Counted from the stretch's first letter, positions 51,958 to 63,053 are shown. The stretch: 64,000 nt of DNA from Favolaschia claudopus (GCA_037176885.1 JAWWNJ010000018.1:2046001-2110000), one strand, 5' to 3'. Numbers and translations: made by a program. Notes: generated by a model not told the origin, from the letters alone.

Positions 51958-53435
51958 CCGCCTTCACCTCCTCCATCCTGCTTGGCCATAGGGAAAAATC
52001 TCCGATAAGGTCGTGTATTGGTGTTGCGTGTCGTCGTAAATGTCGAGTGCTGTCTTGTCGAATATAGTCATGGAGGGGGTGAGAGGAGGAGAGAGTTGAG
52101 AGACGCAAGGCTGCGTTCAGCCTTGTTTTCTCGACGAGGTTGGTGATGGGGAGGAGATGAGCGTAAATGTCGAGCACCTCCGTGGGAGTGGAAGGCATCG
52201 CTCCAGTGATGGCTAAAGCTGCACGGCGTTGTATCGTGCGCAGCTTCTTGACAACCCCCTCGCTCTGTCTTCTTTCTACAAAACAACTGTCTGTTATGTG
52301 CCGGTGGGGATAGAAAAACATCAGCAGCATACAGCATGCGTGGAACGCATACTCCAAGATACAACCGCCGCATTTCGAACGCCCCAATGCCGCGCGACGG
52401 CCTTGCTATTCGCGCCGTCTGGATCAGCCAAGCTTCGCCTTTGGCGAGCGCCGCCGCTTCCTGCTGGTGCCAACGCAACTCGCGGTCCAAATGAACACCG
52501 AGGAGCTTAACCGACTCCGCCGACTTGATTTTATGTGGCCCAAGGCGTAAGTCGGAGCGCGGGAGGGGAACTCTCTTGATCCCTGTGAACCCAGGGAGCG
52601 GATTAATACGCTGGCGTGAGTAATCGCAGCATTGGTATTTCGCTGGTCCGAACTTGGCGTTGTGGGCTTCTCCTCATTTTTCCACTCCGTCTTGGCGCTG
52701 GTACATGTTCCGGATTTTCTTGTGGGTGGACTTGAAGTCTTTGGCTACTGCCACAAGGGTCTCATCGTCAACAAAGACGACGCCGCCTTCACCCGCTGAT
52801 GTTCGTGGAATACCTGCCAAATCAGCGTTGTAACCCGCATATAGGAATCCTGAGTGAGGATCCCCTTGATCAAGACCCCCGTCGATGGTGAAGGAGCTCG
52901 AGACGTAGTCCCCAAAAGCAAGCTTTCCTGTACGTCTAGCAAACCGTCTCCCTAGCCAATTGATATGTTGATTGTTGAACTGGGACTCCCCGCATTCGGA
53001 GGTTGTGAAACAACCGATCCAAGTCTACACTCCGGAACGCACCCTTCACATCCATGCACAACACGGTCGCTACCTTCCCGACCTCCCACGCGTCTTTGAT
53101 GATCTTCACCACCTTGTGTAAGGCATCCGTCGTCGAGCGACCCGGCCGAGCGCCAAACTGGCTGGCCGGGAGAATCCCCGCGAGCTCGGCTTCCGCCGTG
53201 CATTGCTCATTCCTTTTGTGAGAGCTATTGGCCTGTGCGCTCCCGAGTCAGCATAATCGGGCTTGCCCGGCTTGCGCATGACAAGGATGTGAAGATCTGC
53301 CCATCCGTCTGGATAATGTTCGAGGTCGTCGAGCGACCGAAAAATGGGACCGAGTATTGGCACTAAAAGATTAGCACATTCGGTGAAAATGCAATTAGCC
53401 ATTGAATCTGGGTAAGTAGCCTTGTATGGCTTCAT
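51958..53435 (-). pseudogene. LINE-C reverse transcriptase, frameshifted
   Basis: Upstream in gene order: MKPYKATYPDSMANCIFTEC, LHILVMRKPGKPDYADSGAH, RPIALTKG, then a region with changed frames and apparently missing fingers. CMDVKGAF carries the first Asp; YVSSSFTIDGGLDQGDP, SGFLYAGYNADLAGIPRTS and the catalytic FVDDETLVA are near 52750. The thumb follows: LDRELRWHQQ, LYLGVCVPRMLYAADVFLS, LRTIQRRAALAITGAMPS, EVLDIYAHLLPI. Several shifts and stops separate these blocks, so the copy is dead. Confidence 0.82.
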
Positions 53436-53477
53436 GCGTTGAATTGCCTTATGAATGACTGCGTCAGGCAGCGGTTT

Positions 53478-54887
53478 TCACTCCCACGCAGGCGGGGGGT
53501 AGACCGGGTTGGCCGGTACGGAGGATGTGGGCAGGTTGGCTGGAAAAAATTCCGTGCGCAACATTTCTGTCTTCTCCTCATTAGTCTCCGCCATCGTCAC
53601 TACCGTGTTCTGATTGGGATCCCGTCGCACCAGCGTGGGTATCCGCGATGTTCCTCCGTCGCTCGGAGGGGCGTTCAAGAAGCGATGGGCATCCCAGACC
53701 TGAGACGGCCCAAGGTTTGCCAGCCACTCAACCCAATGCTCCGCCTTTCCGATCCTGACAGCCGCAACGTAAGCCCTGACCGCGGCGCGGGTCTCATCGT
53801 GGACCGGATGTTCGAGGAAGAACCGGAATTTGAAGGCGAGACGCTGCAGCTTGCACTTTGCATTCTTGAGACCACGCATTTCACTGGTGTACCATCTCCT
53901 CGCATACGGTGACGGTCTCGACATCTTGACTGTTGCGTGTGTTACCTTGGTCACCGCATCCTCTATACGATTTACTGCTTCCATCACCTCCTCCACGGAG
54001 TCATACGACTCGGGTTGAGGCATCTGCGCCAGTTCGCTTGCCAGCTGTTTGCGAAACTCGGACCAGTCCGCCTTCCGATACATCGGTTTGGGAGTGAATA
54101 ATGTCACGTCGAGTTCCAAGTCCAGGATCTGTATAACTGGATAATGATCAGTTTTAACCGGTTTTTTGCTAGGGTCAGTAGTGCATGAGATATAGCATGG
54201 GAGAAGGGATGGTGAGCAAAAGACATTGTCGGGCCGGGTGTGGTTTCCCGTCCCAAAGGCACGGAGCGTGGGGATATCTCGTGGAAGGGCCATGCGCATG
54301 GAGTGTCGGGCAAGGAGGTCAAGAAGCGGCTGAGCCAAATCAAGGTTGCGGGTGGTGAAAAGGTGATGGTTTCGAAGTTCATCCCACAGTGGATGATGGC
54401 GGTTGAAGTCTCCAGCCCAGATATAACATACCGTAACTGAGGCGGAGGTGGCTGCTGGGCTGCGAAGATACTCCCGCACCGCATCAAGAGCTCGGTTATG
54501 GTTGCAGTCATTGTATACATTGATGATCCGCACAATACCCAAGCGCGGTACCGTGAGCTCTATAGCTGTGACGTCTGGTGATTGGATTTCGATCTCCGTC
54601 CAGGAAGAGGTGGGAATGCGGGTATTGACGAGGATCATCGAGCGTGTTGACTGTGGCGTACGTCCGTGTGTTGGTGGGTAAACAGTGGTATATGCCCGCG
54701 TTGATCTCGAGACGCCACGGAAGTCGATGTACGGTTCTTGTATCAAGACTATCCCCCAATAATTGGGGCTGAAAGAATTTAAAAAGTCAGTTTGCGCATC
54801 GAGGGATTTGTTAAGGTTTTGGCTCCATATGCGCAATTGTCGCCCAAACCCATTGACTTGTGCTTGATTATTATTGAGACCGTCCAC
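53478..54887 (-). CDS. LINE-C endonuclease (ORF2 N-terminus)
   Basis: A 469-codon frame with an exonuclease-endonuclease-phosphatase domain: LRIWSQNLNKSLDAQTDFL, IVLIQEPYIDFRGVSRST (Glu), SMILVNTRI, VRIINVYNDCNHNRALD, YIWAGDFNRHHPLWDELRN (Asp, Asn, His), RPDNVFCSPSLLPC and VKTDHYPVIQILDLE (DH). It nicks target DNA. A linker with RRWYTSEMRGLKNAKCK leads to the RT. The first listed codon is GTG, and the frame overlaps the stop of ORF1 (TCTCAATAATAATC), so translation may start by re-initiation. It ends at 53478 before the RT by frameshift. Confidence 0.88.
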   Translation of the reverse strand: MDGLNNNQAQVNGFGRQLRIWSQNLNKSLDAQTDFLNSFSPNYWGIVLIQEPYIDFRGVSRSTRAYTTVYPPTHGRTPQSTRSMILVNTRIPTSSWTEIEIQSPDVTAIELTVPRLGIVRIINVYNDCNHNRALDAVREYLRSPAATSASVTVCYIWAGDFNRHHPLWDELRNHHLFTTRNLDLAQPLLDLLARHSMRMALPRDIPTLRAFGTGNHTRPDNVFCSPSLLPCYISCTTDPSKKPVKTDHYPVIQILDLELDVTLFTPKPMYRKADWSEFRKQLASELAQMPQPESYDSVEEVMEAVNRIEDAVTKVTHATVKMSRPSPYARRWYTSEMRGLKNAKCKLQRLAFKFRFFLEHPVHDETRAAVRAYVAAVRIGKAEHWVEWLANLGPSQVWDAHRFLNAPPSDGGTSRIPTLVRRDPNQNTVVTMAETNEEKTEMLRTEFFPANLPTSSVPANPVYPPPAWE

Positions 54888-55092
54888 CCTCTGGGGGAGA
54901 TCGCTGCTGAAGCCTGGGAGTACCTTGCATGTGCTCCTCGTCTAAGTCCTCCTCAATCGGTGGCAACTGACGTTTGGGGCTCATCCGTGAGGGCCCAACA
55001 TCTTCGTCAGTCACCCTGTCCCCCCAAAGTCCGTCGCTAAGGACGACATTCGCCATACCACCCGTACTGCGCAGTGCCTCTACCTTCTTTGC
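54871..55092 (-). pseudogene. LINE-C ORF1 C-terminal part
   Basis: Minus frame AKKVEALRSTGGMANVV, then RMSPKRQLPPIEEDLDEEH and RSPPEGGRSQ, ending at TAA that overlaps ORF2. Across the MITE at 55095-55504 the same product continues upstream as RRQAAVAVKQKL, which joins in frame to AKKVEAL once the element and one TA are removed. A short, charged, coiled-coil-like protein fits a LINE ORF1. Confidence 0.6.
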
Positions 55093-55094
55093 TA

Positions 55095-55504
55095 TGGTGC
55101 GCGTCACTTAGTCACCGCCTCCTTTGCACTACTGCCAAATCGGCCGGAGGCCGAAATTTTTTCAAAACACCCTATTGAAGCCTGGATTTCGACCAATTTG
55201 GGACTTTTTGAGTGGACTTTTGATGCACCTACGGGTGCGATTTGGGTTTTGGCATAGCAGTGGTGTTTGATATCCCTCGTATTGAGGGTTCTGGAGGCCA
55301 GCAAGATCGAAATTGGTATACTGCCAAATTGGGTGGGGTGAAAATTTATAGCTCCTTCAATTATTTAAATTTTGGAAATCCCTCTTGGGAAGTTATTCCT
55401 CTGTTGAAAAGGAGTCGTTTGGCAAGAGGAATAAAAATTAGGGCAAAACCTGGGGTCACAGTTAGCGTTGTCACGGAGAGGCGGTGACTAAGTGACGCGC
55501 ACCA
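55095..55504. mobile_element. TA-flanked MITE in LINE-C ORF1 (TIR TGGTGCGCGTCACTTAG)
   Basis: Ends read inward TGGTGCGCGTCACTTAGTCA and CCGCCTC on both sides, with TA outside (55093-55094, 55505-55506). 410 bp without an ORF. Tc1/mariner-type by target site. Confidence 0.85.
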
Positions 55505-55506
55505 TA

Positions 55507-55856
55507 GCTTCTGCTTTACCGCCACTGCTGCCTGCCTGCGTGCCAGATCACCCTTCTTGCTCAAACCAACGGCAAACCTACCCGTAGTAACCGATTCTGC
55601 GAAGAAACTCAGTTTGACTGGAGTTTCGGAGCTTGAGGGACGAGAAACCGGCAGGCGTAATACACATCTTGCTTCCGAATTTGAACGTCGGTTCGCTGGG
55701 CAAGGAAGAGAAGAGAGAAAGAAAAGGAAAATGTTAAGAAAGGTTAGTGACCAAGGGGTGTTCACCGGCAAAAGCCGAGACACAGCCTTGGGAGGGAGGG
55801 TGGGTCCCGGACCTAGACCGGTAACCGATCTCTCGTATGAAGACAATCGTTCATAG
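55507..55856 (-). pseudogene. LINE-C ORF1, upstream part (strand uncertain)
   Basis: On minus, FFAESVTTGRFAVGLSKKGD and LARRQAAVAVKQKL look coding and join the ORF1 tail. Further up the same frame becomes hydrophobic and unconvincing. The plus strand over 55557-55856 also looks coding (LEGRETGRRNTHLASEFERR, GREERKKRKMLRKVSDQ). One of the two is fortuitous; the junction with the ORF1 tail favours minus near 55507-55610. Confidence 0.45.
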
Positions 55857-58146
55857 AGAGACCGGTCGATCTGGTATTTATTTACCGGGATGCCAGAGAC
55901 GTCACGTTTCTGTCATGTCATCTTGCTTACATGATATTACGTGCGAATTGACCGGGAATTGCGTCTAGGACGGCGTCGACGACGCCGAGCAAGGTGGAAG
56001 TCGGCCAAAGCGAAAGTCGGAATTTCGAGAAGGAAAGACCTGGAACGTAAAGCGCGGCCTACGGCGAGCTCATCGATACCGAAATCAAGTGAATCCGTCG
56101 GGAATTGAGTGAGATATGGGGGAGGAAAGAAGAGGTGTCTCGGATGCTCTCTTTACATAAAATTCCCAGGAGTGTGATTACTTCTGCAAACTGCTGTAAG
56201 GATATCGGTGAAATGCCTCTTAGAATGCCGACACAAGTTAATCCGGAAAACGATGTTCTCTTGTATATCGTGGTTTGACGGCATAAAGACGATGTTGACG
56301 GCCGGGAAGAAACCATTCAATGTAGTGAGACAGTTGCTTGTGGCAGCTGCCAGAGGATGTGAAGTTGCGGGTCCATCAGGGACGCAGAATGGAATGCAAA
56401 ACGGAGCAGTTTCGGTCACGGTAAGCCTTCGATTTTGAACCGGCTTCAGACAACTGTCGGTGGGTGGTAATCGTTAGGAGATTGCGAGTGCGACGAGTGC
56501 GTGTAATGGTGAATGGTGTAGCTGTTAATGCTGAGTAGTCAAATTTTTAATGGCCAGGATTTGCGTTAAGAAATTGGTTGACTCTAATGGATAAGCCAGT
56601 TGAAGGTTGATAACTTGTAACGTGACAATGGCCGTGAACCAGCGTATGGAATTGAAATTTGAATGTCAGCGAGGTGCCGTGAGCATCAGATTCTGCACTG
56701 ACACGTGCACCGAGTGAGCTTGAATGTGAAATGGTTATCACCTGGGCTTGAAATAAGTATTTGATCGTTAGCGTCAGGCAGTGTGTGAGCGGAAGGCGCT
56801 TGAGTGTGAATGTAAGTCGCGGGTGACTGATGCTCTTCGGGGATTGGAAAGAGAAAGAGGCAAGCCTTTGAGGAATTATGGATTCAAGTGAATCAGCGCG
56901 TGATGTGGTATGGTTGAAAAGCAATGAGCAAACTGCGAAGGAGAAATGCGAAGCGACGGTATTGAGAGAGTAGAGAGGCCTTAAGGGACGCCCCAGGGAG
57001 CTAAATGGAAATGCTTGACCAGGAAGGGGTATTTTATGTGAATGGCGGGGAAAAATTTGAGCCTTGAAAGAAATGAGATCACTTTAACCGTGGATGTGAG
57101 CATTGGAAGGCAACATTGAGCATAGATGCGAATGGAAAGTGTAGCCGTACGAGATGTCGCTGAAGACATCGTCATAAAACGTGAGGTAATTCGTGAGATT
57201 GGAGATTACTGAGGCTAGACATCAGAATGACGCCGACTCTAGTGTGAAAGGTGAGAGATAAGTACGCGTGTGTGTGAATGGTTAGCCACTGGGCCGGGAT
57301 GAGATCGTGCAACATGATGGAAAATCGGTGTGAGCTTGAGTATGAAAATGAGAGTTTCATCACTTTGGCATTGATGCAATAGTGCGAACATTAGAGGGAA
57401 TGAAGGTGTAGTTTCAATGGCAGAGATTGGGATGTATTAAGCAGAAAGGTTGAAGGGCTAAATTCTCAGACTTGAATAGGAAGCTGAATTTCAACCGTAG
57501 ATCTTGCTTCAAGACGCGAACTAAAATTGAAAACATACGATAAGATGAATGTGATTTCGCGAAGGCGACTCGGAGAACATCGCGAACATCGCGAAATCAA
57601 AATCCCAAGAATTGTGGTGCGTCATCGAGATTGGACTGCGTGGACTTGCGAGTCTTGAACATGAATGCGAGGGGTCGAGATAGAGGGCTTGAGTATGGAT
57701 AGGGCGGAGAATGCAAATATGATTCGTAAATATTTCGAAGGATAGAGCGTGGATCATGAGGGAAACCGTGCGGTGATATTTGATCGTGAAAGATGATTTG
57801 CCAATTTTGACGGTAGGAGCGCGCTCAAGCAGCGCGCGCCTGCCGCTTCGCCTCTAGCACCCTGAAGCGGAGGGCTTGAGTAGCGAAGTGAGAATTTCTG
57901 GAGATGTCGGTCGCCGCAAAAATGCGCAGAGTCGATCTGGAGATGTCGGTCGCCGCAAAAATGCGGGAGCTCACAGGAATAATACATGAACTGCGAATAC
58001 GAACGCTCCGCTTGTGGTTCAGTGGTACACCAACGCTCAATGGGAGACCGGTATAATGTCTGTTACAAAGAAGGTTCGTCTTTGCAGTCCTTTGAATGCA
58101 AACATATTGATTCAGTTTTGCCCAGGTTCGCACCTTTCACGTCGGA
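55857..58146. other. No supported gene; strand-asymmetric stretch 56440-57760
   Basis: 56440-57760 is strongly purine-rich and C-poor on plus, with many GTGAATG, GTGTGAATG and GAGTGTGAATG motifs; frames there are low-complexity products of that bias. At 57898-57965 CTGGAGATGTCGGTCGCCGC (continuing AAAAATGCG) occurs twice in tandem. An A-box-like TGGTTCAGTGGTACACC at 58014 has no matching B box. Confidence 0.45.
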
Positions 58147-58905
58147 ATGGCTCTAGTCTTCAAAGAATACGTGCTGGCCTTCGTCACAATCGACTTGCTG
58201 TTTCAAGTGAGTTGATAACATTCGATTTAGCTTCCTGTTTACGATTCTCGCCCACTCCCAGCCCATCTGGAAACGGTCTTTCCACGAATTTATTATTCCT
58301 CCCAATATCTACACTGCGCCCACCAACTTCTTGGTTTTAATTGCTAAGTGGATCGCAGACGAGAATTGGTTGAAGGGCAGACGTTATATTCTCGCTTGTG
58401 ACACCATCCGGGAAGCTAGCAAGATCTGGTACGGGATCGGTGTTTACACCGTCATGGAGCTCTTCTTTCTTGCCGGTTCGCCATTGTGTCTCAATCTGCT
58501 CCATCACCGAAACTTATTTTATTCCTGCTCCAGGACTATCACCCTTGATCACTGCATGCGAACTCTTCTCTAGCCCTTCTCGTACAGCTCGGCTTCTAGC
58601 CGCATACTACACTTATATTCACGTCGGAGAGACGGGTCTGTGGTGAGTTCGGAGTTCGGTTTCCTCTTGTTGCCTCTTCTCATGGCTTATGGATGTACAG
58701 GCGACTCCTGAGCCCTTGTATTCACAACGGTGTTCTTGCTCCCACCACCGAGCAGCGACTGCGATACGCGGATTGGCTGTATGTGTGGGCCAAGAACCGT
58801 GTCTGGATATCCACTCCCATGAGCCAACTTCTTGATTCATACAATGTCCGTTTACCTCCTCCTCATTCCTCGTTCGGTTCAAAATTGACTATTAGAGAGT
58901 TTGCG
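58147..58905 (+). CDS. Unrecognised three-exon gene with one frameshift
   Basis: ATG at 58147 (MALVFKEYVLAFVTIDLLFQ). Exons 58147-58206, 58262-58642 and 58701-58905, with GT-AG introns in phase. Sequence: IWKRSFHEFIIPPNIYTAP, KWIADENWLKGRRYILACD, IWYGIGVYTVMELFFLAGS; a +1 shift at the T4 run 58517-58520; then FIPAPGLSPLITACELF, RLLAAYYTYIHVGETGLW, PCIHNGVLAPTTEQRLRYAD, YVWAKNRVWISTPMSQLLD and GSKLTIREFA. It may continue after a GC-rich intron-like stretch from 58906. The conserved look of the blocks says real protein; I do not know the family. The shift could be a mutation or a base-call error. Confidence 0.55.
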
Positions 58906-59215
58906 GTGAGCCGCCAGAAGCCACCTGGCGGCTCTAACGGCATGCGGATTGGAGCGGCTACGTCATGTGGCGGCTCGTTCAGCGGCTCGTCGCGCGCGAT
59001 CCTTAGCGGTTGGGTAGTGGTTGTGTACCTTGCATACTTGACTATACCTTCAGCCAATGAGAGTTCGTGTCCAAACGTGCATAACTGTTTTGAATTGAAG
59101 CAATTTCCAGCGTCAACCGAAGTCTTCGGCTCGAATGTGCGTTAGCGTCAGATTTTCGGGTCCAATTTTCTTCGTGTGTGTATGGCTCAAGATATAGATG
59201 ACTAAGTACTAAGAA
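58906..59215. other. GC-rich stretch with inverted AGCCGCC/GGCGGCT motifs
   Basis: GAGCCGCCAGAAG, CTGGCGGCTC, GTGGCGGCTC and CAGCGGCTCG lie within 100 bp and can pair. It may be an intron of the gene at 58147 invaded by a small repeat. No gene seen. Confidence 0.35.
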
Positions 59216-59217
59216 TA

Positions 59218-59902
59218 CAGTGGTGGCAAATAGAAATTGCCGTGGCTTTTCGGTGAAAATCTGGCTGTATACTTCACCGAATGACCTCAAATAAAATGTA
59301 GAGATGGGTATGTGATAGTTCTGTACCTCTTAGAACACTCAGCAATATATTATGCCCTGAGAATGCATCAATCATAGGATGATTTCCGATTTTTGCCATA
59401 TTCGGAAAAACACAATGAGGGTTCAGCGAAAAGGTGTCATAATAGGATGAAAGTACTTGAAAAACAGTCCTAGTTTCCACTTTGGTTGAATGGAATTGAC
59501 CCTCATTTGGGCTCACAGCAGCCGCTCAAAGTTGGCTATTTTCACACAAAATAGCTGAAAATGCAGAGAAAATAGCTAAAAGGACCAACTTCAAGCAGCC
59601 GTTGCGAGCTCAAATGAGGTTCAATTCCAGTCAATCAAAGTGATAACTAGCATTGTTTTTCAAGTACTTTCATCCTATTATGACACTTTTTTGCTGAGGA
59701 TACATTGAGCTTTTCCAGATATGGCAATAATCAGAAACTGTCCTGTTATTGATGCATTGTCAGGGCATAATATATAGCTGAGTGTTCTAAGTGGTACAGT
59801 AGTATCATATATTTATCTCTACATTTTATTTCAGGTCATTCGGTGAAGTATACAGCAAGATTTTGGCCAAAAAGCCACGGCAATTTCTATTTGCCACCAC
59901 TG
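59218..59902. mobile_element. Foldback Tc1/mariner-type element, arms of about 310 bp
   Basis: The whole element is one long inverted repeat. Ends read inward CAGTGGTGGCAAATAGAAAT, TGCCGTGGCTTTT, and the match continues with modest divergence through GACCTCAAATAAAATGTAG or GACCTGAAATAAAATGTAG, GCATAATATATTGC-like blocks, CATCCTATTATGACAC and CAAGTACTTTCATCC to a centre near 59560 (AAAATAGCTGAAAATGC). TA flanks both sides (59216-59217, 59903-59904). No ORF. A transcript would fold into a long hairpin. A solo end lies at 46408. Confidence 0.9.
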
Positions 59903-59947
59903 TATCGGCTATTCTATATATAGTCGTTTTCGTTTTCGTTTCTAGTA

Positions 59948-60698
59948 TAAGATAGGCGTCACGCCAATCCGGCACCCTTATATAAGCATTACGTTCAGCA
60001 CAGCCACCCGCCAAATCTTGGAAGTTCAAAAAATCAACTTGTTCTCTTTGCGATTTTGAGTCCTTCGGAACCTCAAAGAGTTTTTCTTTTTGCAGATCTA
60101 CTGACTCAAGAGGCCTTTCAAGTACCAGGCTTGAGGCCCTGGAGCCACTTTGTTGTGCTCACCATTCAAATATATGTGAATGTCAATACACATCTGACCC
60201 TAAATTCCGTGTCTGAATTCTGTTTGTGTTAAGTTCCTGGAAATACATTGGATGTTTATGAACCAACAGAGCATAACGCTTTGCTAGCTCATTATGAGGC
60301 AATCACACCTTCCTAGCGTTAAACAAGGTATTTTGATGCTAATTTGGCGCGTCGCGTCGCGTCTATAGTCACGGATATATGACGTGTGGTGTGTACGTAA
60401 GCTTACATAATCTGCCAAATCTCCGCCTTATTTTTCGCAAGATGCGCTCAAACGCGTCGAAAATGAGTTTGGAAGCTTTTCATAATGGGTTGCCTTTTTT
60501 GGAAAGATCACCTTATATCTTTTCAACAAGGAAATATTGGCCAAATCTGCTCCATCGAATCATAGATATGCCTATTAGCTACAGTTTGGTGGTCTTACAT
60601 TTGTCAATATGGTGTTGTGGCCAGACTTATAAGCATTTTGTTGACGTGATGTTTCGGCTTACATAACCAGGTGCCGGATCGGCGTGACGCCTATCTTA
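59948..60698. mobile_element. MITE with TIR TAAGATAGGCGTCACGCC
   Basis: Ends read inward TAAGATAGGCGTCACGCC, then AATCCGGCACC left and GATCCGGCACC right, with TA outside (59946-59947, 60699-60700) and TTATATAAGC versus TTATGTAAGC further in. 751 bp. A 95-codon frame inside (60379-60666) shows no transposase motif. The start of the TIR resembles the MITE at 51541 (AGATAGGC). Confidence 0.75.
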
Positions 60699-60728
60699 TA
60701 CTCGATGCACATACACGCCAAAATTGCG

Positions 60729-60797
60729 ACAAGTCCGTCTCGGGACGCTCGGAAGACGACCATCACGGAGATCACCGGGTCACGTGCCCGCGACAGA
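60729..60797 (+). repeat. Dispersed repeat, second copy of 47945-48030
   Basis: AAGTCCGTCTCGGGACGC through CACGTGCCCGCGACAG with two or three differences from the other copy. Unknown origin. Confidence 0.6.
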
Positions 60798-60822
60798 ATA
60801 GCGTTTACTGCTGAACTAATAA

Positions 60823-61215
60823 TTAGTTCAGCCAAACACCTCGCCGAACCTCATCCTCATACCGAAGCATCCTACTTCGGTAACTTTCCCGATATCGGTC
60901 ATTGCGGCGAGGCTGATTGACATCGCATTCGTGGTCGAGGGCTTGATCTAATGCCTGGATCTGTGAGGAACAAACAGTAAGCAGACAATACAGCTCCAAT
61001 TGGGTGGACACGTACCGCCGTTCCCCTTGTTCAACTCTCCGCCGTAGCGTTTGCGCTCGAGACCTATGACAACCTTTATATCCCTTGATGTCCAATAGAT
61101 CCTCAATATCGCCAGCGAGCTCTCGTTGCCGGCGTGCTCGTTGAGCCGATGATCGTGTCAAGTTTACAGGTCTTCCAATGCCTGACTGTGCTCGCGAAAT
61201 CCATCATTCTCTTTT
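60823..61215 (-). CDS. Unrecognised charged protein fragment, two exons
   Basis: The exon from about 61206 after a CACAG acceptor reads SGIGRPVNLTRSSAQRARRQ, ELAGDIEDLLDIKGYKG, RAQTLRRRVEQGER. A 55-nt intron (GTACGTG to CTCACAG, about 60960-61014) leads to IQALDQALDHECDVNQPRRN and YRESYRSRMLRYEDEVRRG, ending at a stop near 60823. Arg/Glu-rich and probably helical. The upstream start is missing. I recognise no family; it may be a piece of a larger gene or element. Confidence 0.4.
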
Positions 61216-62980
61216 TCCTTTGCTTCTCTCTTCCTCCGTTTTTTTTGGCCCGTTGAACGCCGTTCAGACTCGGACTAAGGAAAAATTCCTTCCACTCTTT
61301 CTTGAAACTGGGCTCGCTCTGATCCTCACAGGTGCACCGTTGACTGCACTCAGCTCGCCAAGATTCCCCTCGCGCTCCATGCATCAGGAAAACCCCAATC
61401 TGGTAATTAGTGACAATCCGTGCTAATTACTGATAATTGGCAGATTATCGAAAATTATCAAATTCGAAAGGTCCGATAATTTTAGTGATAATTTACCGAT
61501 AATTGGTGCCAATTATCACCGGATTATCAACGAATGTCGGGTGCTTCAAATCTTTATTCCCACTTTGTTTGCGTGAAAACTATGTATTGAACCTCAAACT
61601 AGACTACACATGCCAGGTATATAACTTGATACTGGGACCACCAAGAACCACCGACACTCATTGCTCGACACCGCCTCACCCATCTGCGAGCCGACGCTGA
61701 AGCAAACATGCGACTTTCATGAAAACAGCTATATCCGAAACTAATCAATATGAGTTACACTGCAAAAGAATCGACACGTACACTGTACAGCGCGTGCCCT
61801 ATCGGCGGCGAAACCTGAACGCGGAACAGAGCAACCGAGTCTGGGGTGATCGTCAGCAAAAAAAAATCTATTTGGAAAGGGCATGGTTACATACCTGACG
61901 ATATTGAGGACGCGAGCGGGGACGAAGCTGGATTGACTGTATGGTACATTAAAAAGAAAGGCAAGGTCAATATGAGAAGGTCAGTATGTGCTGTGACGCA
62001 CTCATGAACAGGTGAGCCGAGAATGCCTGCCAGTGAAAGCAAGAAATTGCACTGAAATTGCACTGAATAATGCATTCATGAGCATGGAACAGGCGGAACG
62101 ACGTCGGCAGCTTACCTCAACGGCGTGACACTGTAGTCTTCGAGGTGGGACCGGATGAGGCCGTCAAGGACGGCGTGGATCGAATGAAAAGACAAAGGAG
62201 CGGTGAGGGCAATGTCCACATGAGGAATCAAGTAGACATACCTGCAAGTCGCCGACCATGCTCGACCGAGGCCCACATTATAAATTGAGTGGTTATGAAG
62301 GGTTCCTACTGGCAGAGAATGACAAGGGTTGAGGAGGACAACATATGTAGGTCCACCGGGCGCCGTGTCTTGAAGAAAACCAAAAGACTGGCGGGGAGGG
62401 TCCAGGGAGGGGGATGGTGGTGGTTTGAGAGAGAGAAAGGTTGGGGAAGTTACGAGAATTATGTGCGCTCAAGGGGCTTTGGAATCTAGAAATTTTGAAT
62501 GTACTCAAAATCTGAAACTAGGATTCAATCGGAGCAGGAATACACCTTTCCCAAGGTTAGGGGCATTGGGAACGTTGAGCTAGAAAGCAAAAGATTATTA
62601 CTTGATTTGGGAATTCGGTATCGCACAGCCATCACCGATATGGCAATTTCCCACGGAGGGCCAGTCACGGGCGGATTGCTGAGTTTTATTTTCAGTGCCA
62701 CAAGCCTCCAAACTGTTCAAAAACACTTGAAGCATCTATATAGTACCAATTTGCCATCAAAGCGGTCAAATTATGGCGTCGGCAATGCTTTAAAGCTCAG
62801 AAGGATCACGTGAATTACCCTATATGGTGATATTACGGCAACAGAAGGGAGGGAGGGGTCTGCCGAAGTCGCTGAAAAAAAAACTTCGACCCCCGGTACG
62901 GATTTCGCGGATCGGTATCCCCTTGGTAAAGGATGAATGAGTAGAGGGCGTGATGGAGAATATGTAAAATATATTGGATG
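61216..62980. other. No supported gene; GATAATT-rich patch at 61420-61535
   Basis: 61420-61535 contains about nine GATAAT, TAATTAC or ATTATC motifs in both orientations (GATAATTTTAGTGATAATTT). 62500-62820 contains ACCCTATATGGTG, also present near 21640 and 22100. Frames elsewhere are short and motif-free. Confidence 0.4.
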
Positions 62981-63053
62981 GCACAGCGGTAACCATCCCC
63001 TAAGGTCGACCACGCGCACACTGCTAAGGTCGCAAGTTCGAATCCTGCAGCCC
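62981..63053 (+). repeat. tRNA-like (SINE-head) sequence
   Basis: GGATGGCACAGCGGTAACC (A-box-like) is followed by AAGTTCGAATCCTGC (B-box) at about 45 nt. The 3' side (AGCCCCC) does not pair with the 5' side (ATTGGA), so it is not a working tRNA gene. Its antisense translation gives GGGCRIRTCDL, a phrase that often marks tRNA-derived sequence. Confidence 0.5.

Noticed and set aside
58010..58070. tRNA-Gly-like A box (TGGTTCAGTGGTACACC)
   Set aside because: No B box at the right distance, no anticodon arm and no acceptor pairing.
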